64,000 nucleotides of DNA from NCBI GenBank assembly GCA_024400955.1, contig JAKSLY010000007.1, positions 18,862 through 82,861 of the forward strand, written 5' to 3'. Below, one piece after another: positions 54,801-62,821 of this stretch (within the stretch, counting starts at the first letter, position 1; every line of letters begins with the position of its first letter). A program made the translations under genes and the position numbers. This stretch comes from Treponema sp. Lineage in GTDB: Bacteria > Spirochaetota > Spirochaetia > Treponematales > Treponemataceae. The notes under the pieces were generated by a model, which was not told the origin of the DNA, did no database searches, and saw only the letters and a list, made by a program, of their open reading frames with translations.

Positions 54801-54899
54801 GAAGCCGTTAAGAACAGGACCATGGCAAACATCGCCTTTGACATCGTTGATGAATATGAAGTCAAGGGCAAGGGAAAAATGAAGGGATTCACCATCTGA
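51876..54899 (+). CDS. Beta-propeller sensor adenylate cyclase
   Basis: 1007 aa. Signal-like N-terminus (MNFRKYVSIIFAFSIFSS), about 12-14 Reg_prop propeller blades in the periplasm (NIWVGTASGVV, NLWIGSTTGLARI, RLWVGTDGGGIDI; residues about 25-610), a Y_Y_Y domain (about 650-740), one membrane helix (about 750-772), a coiled coil, then a class III cyclase (about 825-1000): FADIVDF, EKIKTIGDCYMA, YDIWGDTVNVASRM. Lys and Asp of the adenylate pair are both present. This sensor set normally precedes a histidine kinase. ATG at 51876 chosen because the signal peptide begins there; no Shine-Dalgarno site. Confidence 0.93.
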   Translation: MNFRKYVSIIFAFSIFSSASIFSQNFPVDYVSHIWTAADGLPGNTITDIIQTKDGYVYMGTYDGLVRFDGINFNIQNRNTDENLGFSSARVVFEDSRCNLWIGSNDEGIIKITRDGIEKFDSSNGLPNNSVRAIVEDKVGNIWVGTASGVVFINQDGQISVPEGLEKFDSEHVLVISLYCDTAGRIWLATSNQGGIYYYSERKFHRYTSLDYLNETIGSYTVSAIGQDDSGNLIFGISQNGVVIIRNGTEYNIPALKDIPPCLVNQIYLDRSSNLWFLTDKGVYLLRNGKISKYTTSMGLTDNTINKILEDHEGNIWFATDHGGVEKLSLGKFNTFILNTGVNAICQDREENIWIGTDDGLLCYRNDEIIDTELTNLTKGIRIRHVGLANNGDLLVSCYSKLGQIRKTREGILNWTKKDGIIGDKVRVCTEDRDGNLWIGSTTGLARIAPDGTISNFNSDQGLCNDYIMSLFVDSDNRLWVGTDGGGIDIIVNGKVTESYNTKSGLCGNVVFKISQDENGIFWICTGTGISRFDGKYFTNFNAKDGLGTDSIFQMLSDYTETIWITSNRGISSIQKSDFEKYITGEKKKLVPKFFTKNDGLKSGGVTSTSLSMRDSLGRLYFTLIDGFAVYDPMKASSNKILPNTHIESFLVNGKNMGVHDNDRIILQPGVKKIDIAYTGLSFVSSELVRFRNMLEGFDHEFSDITALRSVTYTNLKPGNYRFLVDSSNSDGLWSETPVSIAFKIKPYFYQVPLFWIAVGFILIGIVFLIIRIRLAALKVKQLQLETMIQMKTVDLEIEKDNSDRLLKNILPDSIAERLKENIFGDKTIADRFDDVTVLFADIVDFTKTTSNHSADDVVMALNDLFSRFDSRAKNMGVEKIKTIGDCYMAVCGLPEPREDNAQIMVDFARGMYADLYEYNKKAKIPFEIRVGINCGPVIAGVIGQTKFIYDIWGDTVNVASRMESICKSGHIMVTEAVKNRTMANIAFDIVDEYEVKGKGKMKGFTI

Positions 54900-54960
54900 C
54901 AATAAGTTCACAACCTCGTGGGATGCACATCTTATATGGATGGCGTCCCGTAAGCCCAGT

Positions 54961-56028
54961 CTATTCTACAGTGTAGCAGTCAAATCCAGAATCCTTAAGC
55001 TTCTTTCCCATGGTCAGTGATGAATTCTCATCAACAACGACGATGTAATATGTCGTTCCGCTGGCCCTGGTTTCGCTGTAGGCATAGGCGTCGAAGCCCT
55101 TGGCCCTAACCTTGCCGATAAGCTCGTCAGCATTTTCCTTTGACTTGAAAAGCCCAAGCTGCTGCTTTTTTCCCGGCTTCTTTGACCTTAGGGAAACAGA
55201 CTCCTGCCTTGAAGGATTTGAATTCCCCTGGAAAATCGGGGCACTCTCAGATGGAATGTCAGAATCGATCTTCTTTGGCGGAACCTTTTCTTCTGCAACG
55301 TATGAAGAAGCAGCGGAAGTTGCCGGCACAGAGGGACTTGCCGATTCCCCCCTTGGAACAAAATACCAGAAGGGAACGCTCATGATCTGGCTGTTGCCGC
55401 TGACAATGGATGCCTCCGGTGAAGACGGATATTCCTTCTTCAAGGTGGCAGCGCAGTTCCTGTCGTCGGTAAGGTACCACAATGTCAGGAGAACCTGAGG
55501 CCTTACGATTTTCATTGACTGCATGGAACTGTATGCACGTAGCATGGCAATGCTGTCCCCAGTGTCGCTTACAGAGGAAGCCTTGCAAAGCTGGCACCAG
55601 ATGGTATAAAGGTTAACAAAGGCAGAAATCCTTTCATTTCTTGTAGAACGGATGCTTGAAAGATAGGATTCAGCATTTTCCCAGTCACCCGCAGAAAGAC
55701 TTGCACGTACCGCGGCGATTACAATTTCTTCCGTGGAAACATTTGGAACATTCTTTGCTTCCCCACCGGAAGTTCCAGCAGCCTTGGCATAGTTGGAAGC
55801 AGCATCGGTATACAACCCGATCTGTTCCTGAAGCTGTCCCATAAAGTAAAGCAGTGCCCTCTTGTCAGCACCGGAAGCAGCCGAAGGAAGATTGGTCTTT
55901 ATGTAGTCTATTGAATCAAGAACCGTTTCCTGACCAAGGCTTCCCTTCCTGATCTGCTCGGCAGTTTTCTGGGCAAAGGAATGGAATGCAAGGGCTGATG
56001 CAAAAATAAGTGCCAGAACTTTCTTCAT
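54961..56028 (-). CDS. Secreted SPOR-domain protein
   Basis: 355 aa. Signal peptide MKKVLALIFASALAFHSFAQ, a helical TPR-like region (about 25-215), a Ser/Pro-rich linker and a C-terminal SPOR domain (about 275-355; LGLFKSKENADELIGKVRAK, GTTYYIVVVD). SPOR binds denuded peptidoglycan at division septa. The ATG at 56028 is used because the signal peptide starts there; upstream sequence in this frame is the LapA gene in another frame. Starts 4 bp after the LapA-like stop. Confidence 0.85.
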   Translation of the reverse strand: MKKVLALIFASALAFHSFAQKTAEQIRKGSLGQETVLDSIDYIKTNLPSAASGADKRALLYFMGQLQEQIGLYTDAASNYAKAAGTSGGEAKNVPNVSTEEIVIAAVRASLSAGDWENAESYLSSIRSTRNERISAFVNLYTIWCQLCKASSVSDTGDSIAMLRAYSSMQSMKIVRPQVLLTLWYLTDDRNCAATLKKEYPSSPEASIVSGNSQIMSVPFWYFVPRGESASPSVPATSAASSYVAEEKVPPKKIDSDIPSESAPIFQGNSNPSRQESVSLRSKKPGKKQQLGLFKSKENADELIGKVRAKGFDAYAYSETRASGTTYYIVVVDENSSLTMGKKLKDSGFDCYTVE

Positions 56029-56032
56029 GGAA

Positions 56033-56302
56033 TCATTCACCGTCATTTTCAACATAAGGCTGAACTGAATTTTCTTCTTTTTTCTCAGACTTTTTTTTGC
56101 TTCCCAAAAGAGGCCTCTTGCTGAAAACGCTAGGAAGAGTAACCAGAACTCCGGCAATGAAAGCACCAAGCAGGGCACCAAAAACCGGCACATTCTCAAA
56201 ATCATGGAAGAACCAGATGGTGCACTTATTTGAAAGATTGAATCCCGTAAGAACGGCAACAAGCACCACAAGCAAAAGCGTGGCAATCAATTTAAATGGC
56301 AT
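56033..56302 (-). CDS. LapA-like (DUF1049) small membrane protein
   Basis: 89 aa. Two membrane helices (residues about 3-25 and 40-62) and a charged Lys/Glu-rich cytoplasmic tail, as in LapA/YciS. The ATG at 56302 is preceded by a GGGGG ribosome site; the upstream extension to 56362 lacks one. Family members help lipopolysaccharide assembly or cell-envelope protein turnover in Proteobacteria, but treponemes lack classical LPS, so the role is open. Divergent from valS. Confidence 0.75.
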   Translation of the reverse strand: MPFKLIATLLLVVLVAVLTGFNLSNKCTIWFFHDFENVPVFGALLGAFIAGVLVTLPSVFSKRPLLGSKKKSEKKEENSVQPYVENDGE

Positions 56303-56387
56303 AGCATCCCCCTTTGAAGAATTAAAATTATAGTACATAAATGGAATATTTTCAAATCTCAAAGGCTCCTGGCCTTGCCTTTATTTA

Positions 56388-56416
56388 TTGAATACAAAAA
56401 ACAAAAACAGTATAAT
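56388..56416 (+). promoter_or_regulatory. Promoter of valS
   Basis: TTGAAT (56388-56393), 17 bp spacer, TATAAT (56411-56416). Start about 56423, leader about 31 nt with AAGGAAG before ATG 56454. No T-box or other leader RNA fits. Confidence 0.8.
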
Positions 56417-56453
56417 CATGGGACAAAATTTCTATTTCTATAAGGAAGAAAAA

Positions 56454-59186
56454 ATGAAAGCAATTGAATTAGAGAAGGCCTACAACCCAAAGGATTTTGA
56501 AGACAGAATCTATGCACAGTGGGTTGAACAGGGATGCTTCAAGCCGGCAAGTGACAAAGAATCACCAGTTCACCAGTGTTACCTTGAAAAGAACAAGAAA
56601 GGCGCCGTCTCTAAATATTCAGTCGTTATTCCTCCGCCAAACGTTACAGGCGTCCTCCACATGGGACACGGCCTCAACAATACACTCCAGGACATCGTTG
56701 TCCGCTATCACCGCATGAAGGGAGACAACACCCTCTGGATTCCGGGAACCGATCACGCAGGCATTGCAACCCAGAACGTTGTTGAACGCCAGCTCAAGAA
56801 GGAAGGAAAAAGCCGCAATGACCTTGGACGCGAAAAGTTCCTCGAGCGCACTTGGCAGGTTAAGGAAGAACACCACAACATCATCGTAAAGCAGCAGAAG
56901 AAGCTTGGCAACAGCGTAGACTGGGACCGCGAGCGCTTTACCTATGACGAAGGCCTTTCAAAGGCTGTTCGCGATGTTTTCGTAACCCTCTATGAACGCG
57001 GCCTCATGTACAAGGGACAGCGCCTTGTTAACTGGTGTCCCCGCTGTGGTACTGCCCTCGCTGATGATGAAGTTGACCATGAAGACACACAGGGTGCAAT
57101 GTATCACCTTTACTATGAATACGCAGACGGAAGCGGAAAGATTGAAGTTGCCACAACCCGTCCAGAAACTTTCTTTGGTGATACTGCAGTTGCCGTAAAC
57201 CCAAGCGACGAACGCTACACTGCCCTTGTTGGAAAAAAGCTCAAGCTTCCAATCACAGGAAAGGAAATTCCAATCATTGCAGATGACTACGTAGACAAGG
57301 AATTCGGAACGGGTATGGTTAAGATTACTCCAGCCCACGACCCTAACGACTGGGAAGTTGGAAAGAGACACAATCTTGAAGTAATCAACCTTCTTACTCC
57401 AGACGGAAAGCTCAACGAAAACGTTCCGGAAAAATACCGCGGACTCAAGCCGGAACAGGCACGCAAGCTTGTAATCGAAGACCTTACGGAAGCAGGCCTT
57501 TTCAAGGGTGAAGAAAAAATGAACCACTCTGTCGGTCACTGCTACCGCTGCAAGACGGTTGTTGAACCATATCTTTCATACCAGTGGTTTGTTAAGATGA
57601 AGCCAATGGCAGACAAGGCCCTCGCTGCATGGAAAAACGGAGAAATCCAGTTCTTCCCTAAGAAGTGGGAAAACACTTATGAACACTGGCTCACAAATAT
57701 CCGCGACTGGTGTGTAAGCCGCCAGATCTGGTGGGGTCACAGAATTCCTGCATGGTACTGTGAATGCGGTGAGACAATCGTAAGCCGTGAAGATCCAACA
57801 TGCTGTCCTAAATGCAAGGGAACAAACCTTAAGCAGGATCCGGACGTACTCGACACATGGTTCTCTTCCTGGCTCTGGCCTTTCTCTACACTGGGATGGC
57901 CACAGGATACGGAAGACCTTAAGACATTCTACCCTACGACAGCTCTTGTTACTGCATACGACATCATCTTCTTCTGGGTAAGCCGCATGATCATGGCAGG
58001 TCTTGAATTCACAGGCAAGGCTCCGTTCCATGACATTTACATCCACGGTCTCGTTCGCGACAAGCAGGGACGCAAGATGTCAAAGTCCCTCGGCAACGGA
58101 ATCGACCCTCTCGAAATCATCGACATGTACGGTGCCGATGCCCTCAAGTTCACTCTCAGCTACATGTGCGCACAGGGACAGGATGTTCTCGTGGACAAGG
58201 ACTCATTCAAGATGGGTTCAAAATTCTGCAACAAGGTATGGAATGCTTCCCGCTACATCCTTGGAAACCTTGAAGGCCGCACCCTCATTCCAGTTACAGA
58301 TGCAGACCTTACGGAACTTGACAGGTGGATCTACACAAGACTTGACAATGCAGTTGCCCAGGCAACAGACGCCTTTGCCAATTACCGCTACAACGACGGT
58401 GCAAGCGCCATCTATGAATTCTTCTGGAACGACCTCTGCGACTGGTATGTCGAGGCAACAAAGCTTTCATTCAAGAATGGCGATGACAGGGAAAAGGACC
58501 GCGCAGTTTCCGTTCTTCTTAACGTACTTGAAGAATCCCTCCGCCTCATGCACCCATACATTCCTTTCGTTACGGAAGAAATCTGGTCAAAGCTCCCACT
58601 TGCAGAAATCATCGAAAACCGCAGAAAGGCTGGTGACCAGAAGGTAATTTCAAACAGCACATACTGCCAGCTCCTTGTTGATGCTCCATATCCGGAAGCA
58701 ATGAATGCAAGAAAGAATGCAGAAGTAAGCGCAAGGTTTGACGTTCTCAAGGAACTCATCCGCAACATCCGCGGACTCCGCACGGAATGTGGCATCGACC
58801 CTGCCCTCAAGATCAACATTGCCGTAAAGATTGAGAAGGGATCAAATGCAGAAGTAATCACTGAAAAAACAGACATGATCGAGCTTCTTGCAGGCGTAAA
58901 GAAAATCGACTTCATCGAATCTGCTCCTTCAAAGGCCATCGGTACTGTTGGTTCAGGATACGAAGCATTCCTCCTCGTTGACGAAAACATCAACATCGAG
59001 CAGCTTGCAGCAAAATTCAAGAAGGACATCGACTGGGAAAAGGAAAATGTCCGCCGCAGCGAAAACAAGCTTAACGGAAAGTTTGCAGAACATGCTCCTG
59101 CTGAACTTGTTCAGGCTGAACGCGATGCTCTTGAAGTTGCAAAAAGCAAGATTGAAAAGCTTGAAGGTTATCTTAAAAACATGTAA
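56454..59186 (+). CDS. valS: Valyl-tRNA synthetase
   Basis: 910 aa class I synthetase. HIGH motif as PPPNVTGVLHMGHGLN, KMSKS as GRKMSKSLGNGIDP, editing (CP1) domain with TTRPETFFGDTAVAV, and zinc-binding Cys sets (WCPRCGT and ECGE...CCPKC). The C-terminal coiled-coil arm (KKDIDWEKENVRRSENKL) is typical of ValRS. ATG at 56454 chosen by AAGGAAG and family start; an apparent longer frame begins on the -35 box. Confidence 0.97.
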   Translation: MKAIELEKAYNPKDFEDRIYAQWVEQGCFKPASDKESPVHQCYLEKNKKGAVSKYSVVIPPPNVTGVLHMGHGLNNTLQDIVVRYHRMKGDNTLWIPGTDHAGIATQNVVERQLKKEGKSRNDLGREKFLERTWQVKEEHHNIIVKQQKKLGNSVDWDRERFTYDEGLSKAVRDVFVTLYERGLMYKGQRLVNWCPRCGTALADDEVDHEDTQGAMYHLYYEYADGSGKIEVATTRPETFFGDTAVAVNPSDERYTALVGKKLKLPITGKEIPIIADDYVDKEFGTGMVKITPAHDPNDWEVGKRHNLEVINLLTPDGKLNENVPEKYRGLKPEQARKLVIEDLTEAGLFKGEEKMNHSVGHCYRCKTVVEPYLSYQWFVKMKPMADKALAAWKNGEIQFFPKKWENTYEHWLTNIRDWCVSRQIWWGHRIPAWYCECGETIVSREDPTCCPKCKGTNLKQDPDVLDTWFSSWLWPFSTLGWPQDTEDLKTFYPTTALVTAYDIIFFWVSRMIMAGLEFTGKAPFHDIYIHGLVRDKQGRKMSKSLGNGIDPLEIIDMYGADALKFTLSYMCAQGQDVLVDKDSFKMGSKFCNKVWNASRYILGNLEGRTLIPVTDADLTELDRWIYTRLDNAVAQATDAFANYRYNDGASAIYEFFWNDLCDWYVEATKLSFKNGDDREKDRAVSVLLNVLEESLRLMHPYIPFVTEEIWSKLPLAEIIENRRKAGDQKVISNSTYCQLLVDAPYPEAMNARKNAEVSARFDVLKELIRNIRGLRTECGIDPALKINIAVKIEKGSNAEVITEKTDMIELLAGVKKIDFIESAPSKAIGTVGSGYEAFLLVDENINIEQLAAKFKKDIDWEKENVRRSENKLNGKFAEHAPAELVQAERDALEVAKSKIEKLEGYLKNM

Positions 59187-59202
59187 ACTGTAGGTAACAA
59201 TG

Positions 59203-59235
59203 GGGTCATCTGAAAAAGCAGGTGGCCCTTTTTTT
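59203..59235 (+). terminator. Rho-independent terminator of valS
   Basis: GGGTCATCTG (59203-59212) pairs with CAGGTGGCCC (59219-59228) with two G-U pairs, followed by seven T. Confidence 0.8.
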
Positions 59236-59268
59236 GTTTTTTTTCGTGAAGTTTTATCGAAGTTGATG

Positions 59269-59274
59269 TATAAT
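59269..59274 (+). promoter_or_regulatory. TATAAT box before the HD-domain gene
   Basis: TATAAT 22 bp before ATG 59297, with a GGAGG ribosome site between. The -35 region (around 59246) is weak. Confidence 0.5.
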
Positions 59275-59296
59275 AGATGTATCTGGAGGCTTAATT

Positions 59297-59902
59297 ATGG
59301 CAAAATATGAGATGGCAACTGAGAAACCTTCTACCATGGACACTGACAGAATGCTCCAGCTGTCCAACATTGCGTTTGCGCCATACATCCAGCTTTCCAC
59401 AATGCTCATTGGCAAGCAGCGCCACGCAGGCGGCAACATGTTCCGGCACCAAATCGACACCATGGGCATCCTCATGGACTACGGCTACATTGATTCCGTG
59501 CTCCTTAAGGCCAGCGTCGTTCACGATACGGTGGAGGACATACCGGACTTTGATGAAAACCTGATCCTGAATGCCGATGCAGACGGAAAGGATGTCCTTT
59601 CCCTTGTACTTGAAGTTACAAAGCGTCAGGGAGAAAAGAAGGATGACTTCCTAAAGAGGATCATAAACTTTGGCTCACAGAAGGCAAAGCTTTTAAAGTG
59701 CGCCGACAGGATAAGCAACATGATAAGCCTTGGCTTTGTAACCGATGCAAAGTTCATTGAGCGCTACTGCAACGAAACAGAATTCTACATTCTTCCAATT
59801 GCCATTGAAGTCGACTACAACATGTACCAGGAACTCATAAGCCTGATCATGACCCGTCGCGAATACCTGGAAAAAATCCATTACTTTGACAAAGAAAAGT
59901 GA
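59297..59902 (+). CDS. Stand-alone HD-domain protein, (p)ppGpp hydrolase-like
   Basis: 201 aa. It matches the N-terminal HD hydrolase of RelA/SpoT proteins and small alarmone hydrolases: FRHQIDTMGILMDYG with His51, VVHDTVEDI with His76-Asp77 and Glu80-Asp81, and LLKCADRISNM with the late Asp. No synthetase or TGS domain. Predicted Mn2+-dependent cleavage of the 3'-pyrophosphate of ppGpp; a different nucleotide is possible. Its TGA overlaps the GTG start of the radical SAM gene (GTGA). Confidence 0.82.
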   Translation: MAKYEMATEKPSTMDTDRMLQLSNIAFAPYIQLSTMLIGKQRHAGGNMFRHQIDTMGILMDYGYIDSVLLKASVVHDTVEDIPDFDENLILNADADGKDVLSLVLEVTKRQGEKKDDFLKRIINFGSQKAKLLKCADRISNMISLGFVTDAKFIERYCNETEFYILPIAIEVDYNMYQELISLIMTRREYLEKIHYFDKEK

Positions 59903-60804
59903 AGCTCCTAAACCGGCATCTTGAGGAAACCTTCGGCTGCAAGGTATACAAGCTTTCCCTATCGACAGGATGCACATGCCCAAATAGGGACGGAAAAATA
60001 TCCCGCGGTGGATGCACCTTCTGTTCTTCCGGAGGCTCCGGGGAATTTGGCCAGCCATGCAGTCAAACGGAAGACATTAACGTTCAGATTGAAAGGGCAA
60101 TTGCTTCCATCAAAAAAAAGCTTCCAAAAACCAAGCCCGTTAAATTCATAGCTTACTTCCAGTCCTTTACAAACACCTACGAAACAGCTCAAAGGACATT
60201 TTCCCAACTTTCAGGGATTTTTGAATCCGCCGCATCAAATCCCCAGGTCTGCGCCATCTCCATAGGAACAAGACCCGACTGCCTGTCAGACAACATGATC
60301 CACTTCCTTTCTGAGCTTAACAAACGAAAACCCGTGTGGGTGGAACTTGGACTCCAGACAATTCATGAAAAGACAGCCCTGGCAATCAACCGAGGATATG
60401 ACCTTGGAACGTTCAATAAGACCTATGGAAGGCTGAAGGAAAAAAATCTTTCCGTGATAATACATACAATTCTTTTTCTTCCCGGGGAATCAATGCAGAT
60501 GATGGAAGAAACCGTAAATTACCTTGCAAACCTTAAGCCTGCCCCAGACGGAATAAAATTCCAGCTTCTCCAGATTTTAAGGGGAACTAAAATGTCGGAG
60601 GAATACTGCGCTTGCCCATGGAAAATTCCATCCATGGAAGAATACTGCTCTTTCGTAAAAAAACTTGCAAGCCTTCTACCAGAAGAAACGGTAATCCACA
60701 GGCTTACAGGCGACGGCCCCAAGTCATTACTCATGGAACCAAAATGGAGTGCAAACAAACGGGCCGTACTAAATGAACTTAAGAAGCACTTTCCCCTTGG
60801 CTAG
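59899..60804 (+). CDS. TIGR01212-type radical SAM protein
   Basis: 301 aa. The cluster cysteines are Cys27, Cys39 and Cys42 (TCPNRDGKISRGGCTFC), the form of the TIGR01212/YhcC family, related to Elp3. Further blocks are IGTRPDCLSDNMI and WVELGLQTIHEKT. Substrate is unknown for the family. The GTG start overlaps the HD gene stop, and its last 26 bp overlap the convergent GGDEF gene. Confidence 0.9.
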   Translation: MKLLNRHLEETFGCKVYKLSLSTGCTCPNRDGKISRGGCTFCSSGGSGEFGQPCSQTEDINVQIERAIASIKKKLPKTKPVKFIAYFQSFTNTYETAQRTFSQLSGIFESAASNPQVCAISIGTRPDCLSDNMIHFLSELNKRKPVWVELGLQTIHEKTALAINRGYDLGTFNKTYGRLKEKNLSVIIHTILFLPGESMQMMEETVNYLANLKPAPDGIKFQLLQILRGTKMSEEYCACPWKIPSMEEYCSFVKKLASLLPEETVIHRLTGDGPKSLLMEPKWSANKRAVLNELKKHFPLG

Positions 60805-62701
60805 AATTTTCACTTTCGTGGAATGCACGCTTTGCAACGTACTGCTGCTCGTCGGCAAGGGCCAAAAGTTCTTCCAGCTCGCACTTATCCCGGGTAATCT
60901 CAACGGCTCCAATGCTTATGGAAATGCTGAATGGAAAGTTATACTTCTTGTTGACTTCCTCGCAATTTACCCTGAGTTTTTCTTCTATAATTGACATCTT
61001 TGAAAGAGGCAGACCCGTTGCAACTATGGCAAACTCGTCACCACCCATTCGGCCAATGGAATCAGTGGTTCTGAATGTCTTCTTGAGGATTTCCGCCTCT
61101 GCCTTAATGGCGTTATCCCCGGCTTCGTGCCCATAGACATCATTTATCTGCTTAAGGTGGTTCATGTCACCATAAATGACAACACCGTAGGCTTCAACTT
61201 CGATGGCATAATTTATCTGATGCTGTCCCTGGTTCATGAATCCGCGGCGGTTAAGCACTCCTGTCATTTCATCAGTCTTTGATTTGGTCTCCAGCAGCTT
61301 GTTCTGAACTTCAAGCTCAAGGTTCTGAATAAACTGCTTTGTAAATTCAAAAGAAGCACAAATTGCATTGGAGACGATTTTTTCATGAATGTTATAAAAT
61401 GAAAGTCCCCTTTCCCCTACGCTGTAAACCATATATCCATACTGCTTTTCCCCATAAAAGACGGACTGAACTATGTAGCAATCAGTGGAAGAACTGAAAA
61501 CGTCGGCAGGAAGAACACAGTCATTGGGATTAAAAAAACTGTCGTAAAGGATATTGGACTTCTTATGGTCCAGGACATAGGCAAGGCGAACTTTTTCAGG
61601 CATACGGAAGGTGCCGTTCTTTCTCAGAACAACAGGATTTTCATAAAGGCAGATTGCAATACGATTGATTCCGACCCCTTCAAAAACCTTTGGAAATTTC
61701 ATGAACAGGGAATTAAGGCTTTCGTTACTCTGCAAAAAGTCCAGGAGAAAATAGATGCTTGTATTGTCCACCAATTCAATGGCAAGTTCCCCCATGTCAA
61801 AATCCTTGGCAGTCTGGCCCAGGCCATATCCAGTGGAATCCCTGACGCTTAAAATGGCAGGAACAACGGTGACAGGCTCAATTTCTTCCCCTGCGGCAAG
61901 TTTTAGTCCAAGTTCAGCAGCCTTTTCCCCGATGGCAAAATTATGTGGATTTATGGAAGTCAGTGGTGGATTCATGAGAACACATTCTTCAATGTCGTCA
62001 TAGCCCATAACCCTGACATCTTCCGGAACCCGGATTCCATGATCCTTAAAATAACGGATGGCCCCAAAAGCCATCTGGTCATTGGCACAAATCAAGGTAT
62101 CAAAATCAGGCACTCCATCAAGATTTACCAGCTGGTGGGAAAGTTCCTCATAGGCAGAAGTGTCCATGAAATCAGAATGAAAGACAATTGAATCGTCATA
62201 TTCCATGCCGTATTTTTCCAGGCATTTCTTGTAGGCACCATACCTCAGGAGGGATTCAACGGAAGATGTCCTGTTGGCAGACATGAATGCAATCTTTTTG
62301 GAACCTGCCTTGTTTATGAGAAAGTCAAAGGCCTCTTCGTAAATCCTTTCGTTATCCGCAAAAATTGAATATGAATCGTCCAGGTCCAGCTTTTGGGAGA
62401 TGGAAATGATCTTTTTTCCCTCAAAGGCAGAAAGAATCTGGGAAAGACGCTGGGGAGCAAAAGTTGAACAGTAAAGTCCGCTTAAAACAATGAGAACATC
62501 AACTTCTGAAGTATTTATGAGAGAAGAACCTGCCCAAAACTGGTATTCATAAAGACCGTAGCAAAACTGAGGATGCCTTACGTTGCATACGAGGCAGTCT
62601 ATGTCATTCTTGCGGCAATAGCTGAAAATTCCCTTTAGAATGGCCTTTGCATAATCAGGAGTAATATTTTCTGTCATTACAAGAAATTTCAGTTTCTTCA
62701 T
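60779..62701 (-). CDS. Periplasmic-binding-protein-like sensor diguanylate cyclase
   Basis: 640 aa with no signal peptide, membrane helix or HTH. Residues 1-275 have the LacI/ribose-binding fold (LICANDQMAFGAIRYFKDHG, VRVMGYDD), a middle domain of about 180 residues, a coiled coil and a C-terminal GGDEF domain (about 470-630). The active site GRMGGDEFAIV is intact at 553-557, and RTTD five residues upstream is a product-inhibition I-site. It should make c-di-GMP in response to a cytoplasmic sugar-like ligand. 3' end overlaps the radical SAM gene. Confidence 0.93.
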   Translation of the reverse strand: MKKLKFLVMTENITPDYAKAILKGIFSYCRKNDIDCLVCNVRHPQFCYGLYEYQFWAGSSLINTSEVDVLIVLSGLYCSTFAPQRLSQILSAFEGKKIISISQKLDLDDSYSIFADNERIYEEAFDFLINKAGSKKIAFMSANRTSSVESLLRYGAYKKCLEKYGMEYDDSIVFHSDFMDTSAYEELSHQLVNLDGVPDFDTLICANDQMAFGAIRYFKDHGIRVPEDVRVMGYDDIEECVLMNPPLTSINPHNFAIGEKAAELGLKLAAGEEIEPVTVVPAILSVRDSTGYGLGQTAKDFDMGELAIELVDNTSIYFLLDFLQSNESLNSLFMKFPKVFEGVGINRIAICLYENPVVLRKNGTFRMPEKVRLAYVLDHKKSNILYDSFFNPNDCVLPADVFSSSTDCYIVQSVFYGEKQYGYMVYSVGERGLSFYNIHEKIVSNAICASFEFTKQFIQNLELEVQNKLLETKSKTDEMTGVLNRRGFMNQGQHQINYAIEVEAYGVVIYGDMNHLKQINDVYGHEAGDNAIKAEAEILKKTFRTTDSIGRMGGDEFAIVATGLPLSKMSIIEEKLRVNCEEVNKKYNFPFSISISIGAVEITRDKCELEELLALADEQQYVAKRAFHESENSSQGESAS

Positions 62702-62712
62702 CTATATATTCC

Positions 62713-62740
62713 ATTATAATACAGAAATGAAGAATATCAA
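62713..62740 (-). promoter_or_regulatory. Promoter of the PBP-GGDEF gene
   Basis: On the minus strand: TTGATA (62740-62735), 16 bp spacer, TATAAT (62718-62713); ATG at 62701, so the leader is about 5 nt and no Shine-Dalgarno site is transcribed. Confidence 0.65.
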
Positions 62741-62754
62741 GTTTACTTTTGACA

Positions 62755-62783
62755 TTGACATTATAAATTAATAGGAATAAAAT
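62755..62783 (+). promoter_or_regulatory. Strong promoter of gapA
   Basis: Consensus TTGACA (62755-62760), 17 bp spacer, TAAAAT (62778-62783). A second TTGACA lies directly upstream (62749-62754). AAGGAG is 7 nt before ATG. Confidence 0.8.
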
Positions 62784-62821
62784 GTCGGTGAATCGAATAT
62801 TATTATTCAAGGAGATTTAAT

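Noticed and set aside
56388..56453. N-terminal extension of valS from a TTG
   Set aside because: The TTG is the first three bases of the -35 box and the extension contains the TATAAT box; AAGGAAG supports ATG 56454.
56958..57539. Minus-strand frame of 193 codons inside valS
   Set aside because: Fully inside a conserved gene; Cys/Phe/Val-rich with no signal or motif.
58003..59068. Long frames on both strands in the 3' half of valS
   Set aside because: Ser/Arg-rich frame-shift products of a highly biased gene.
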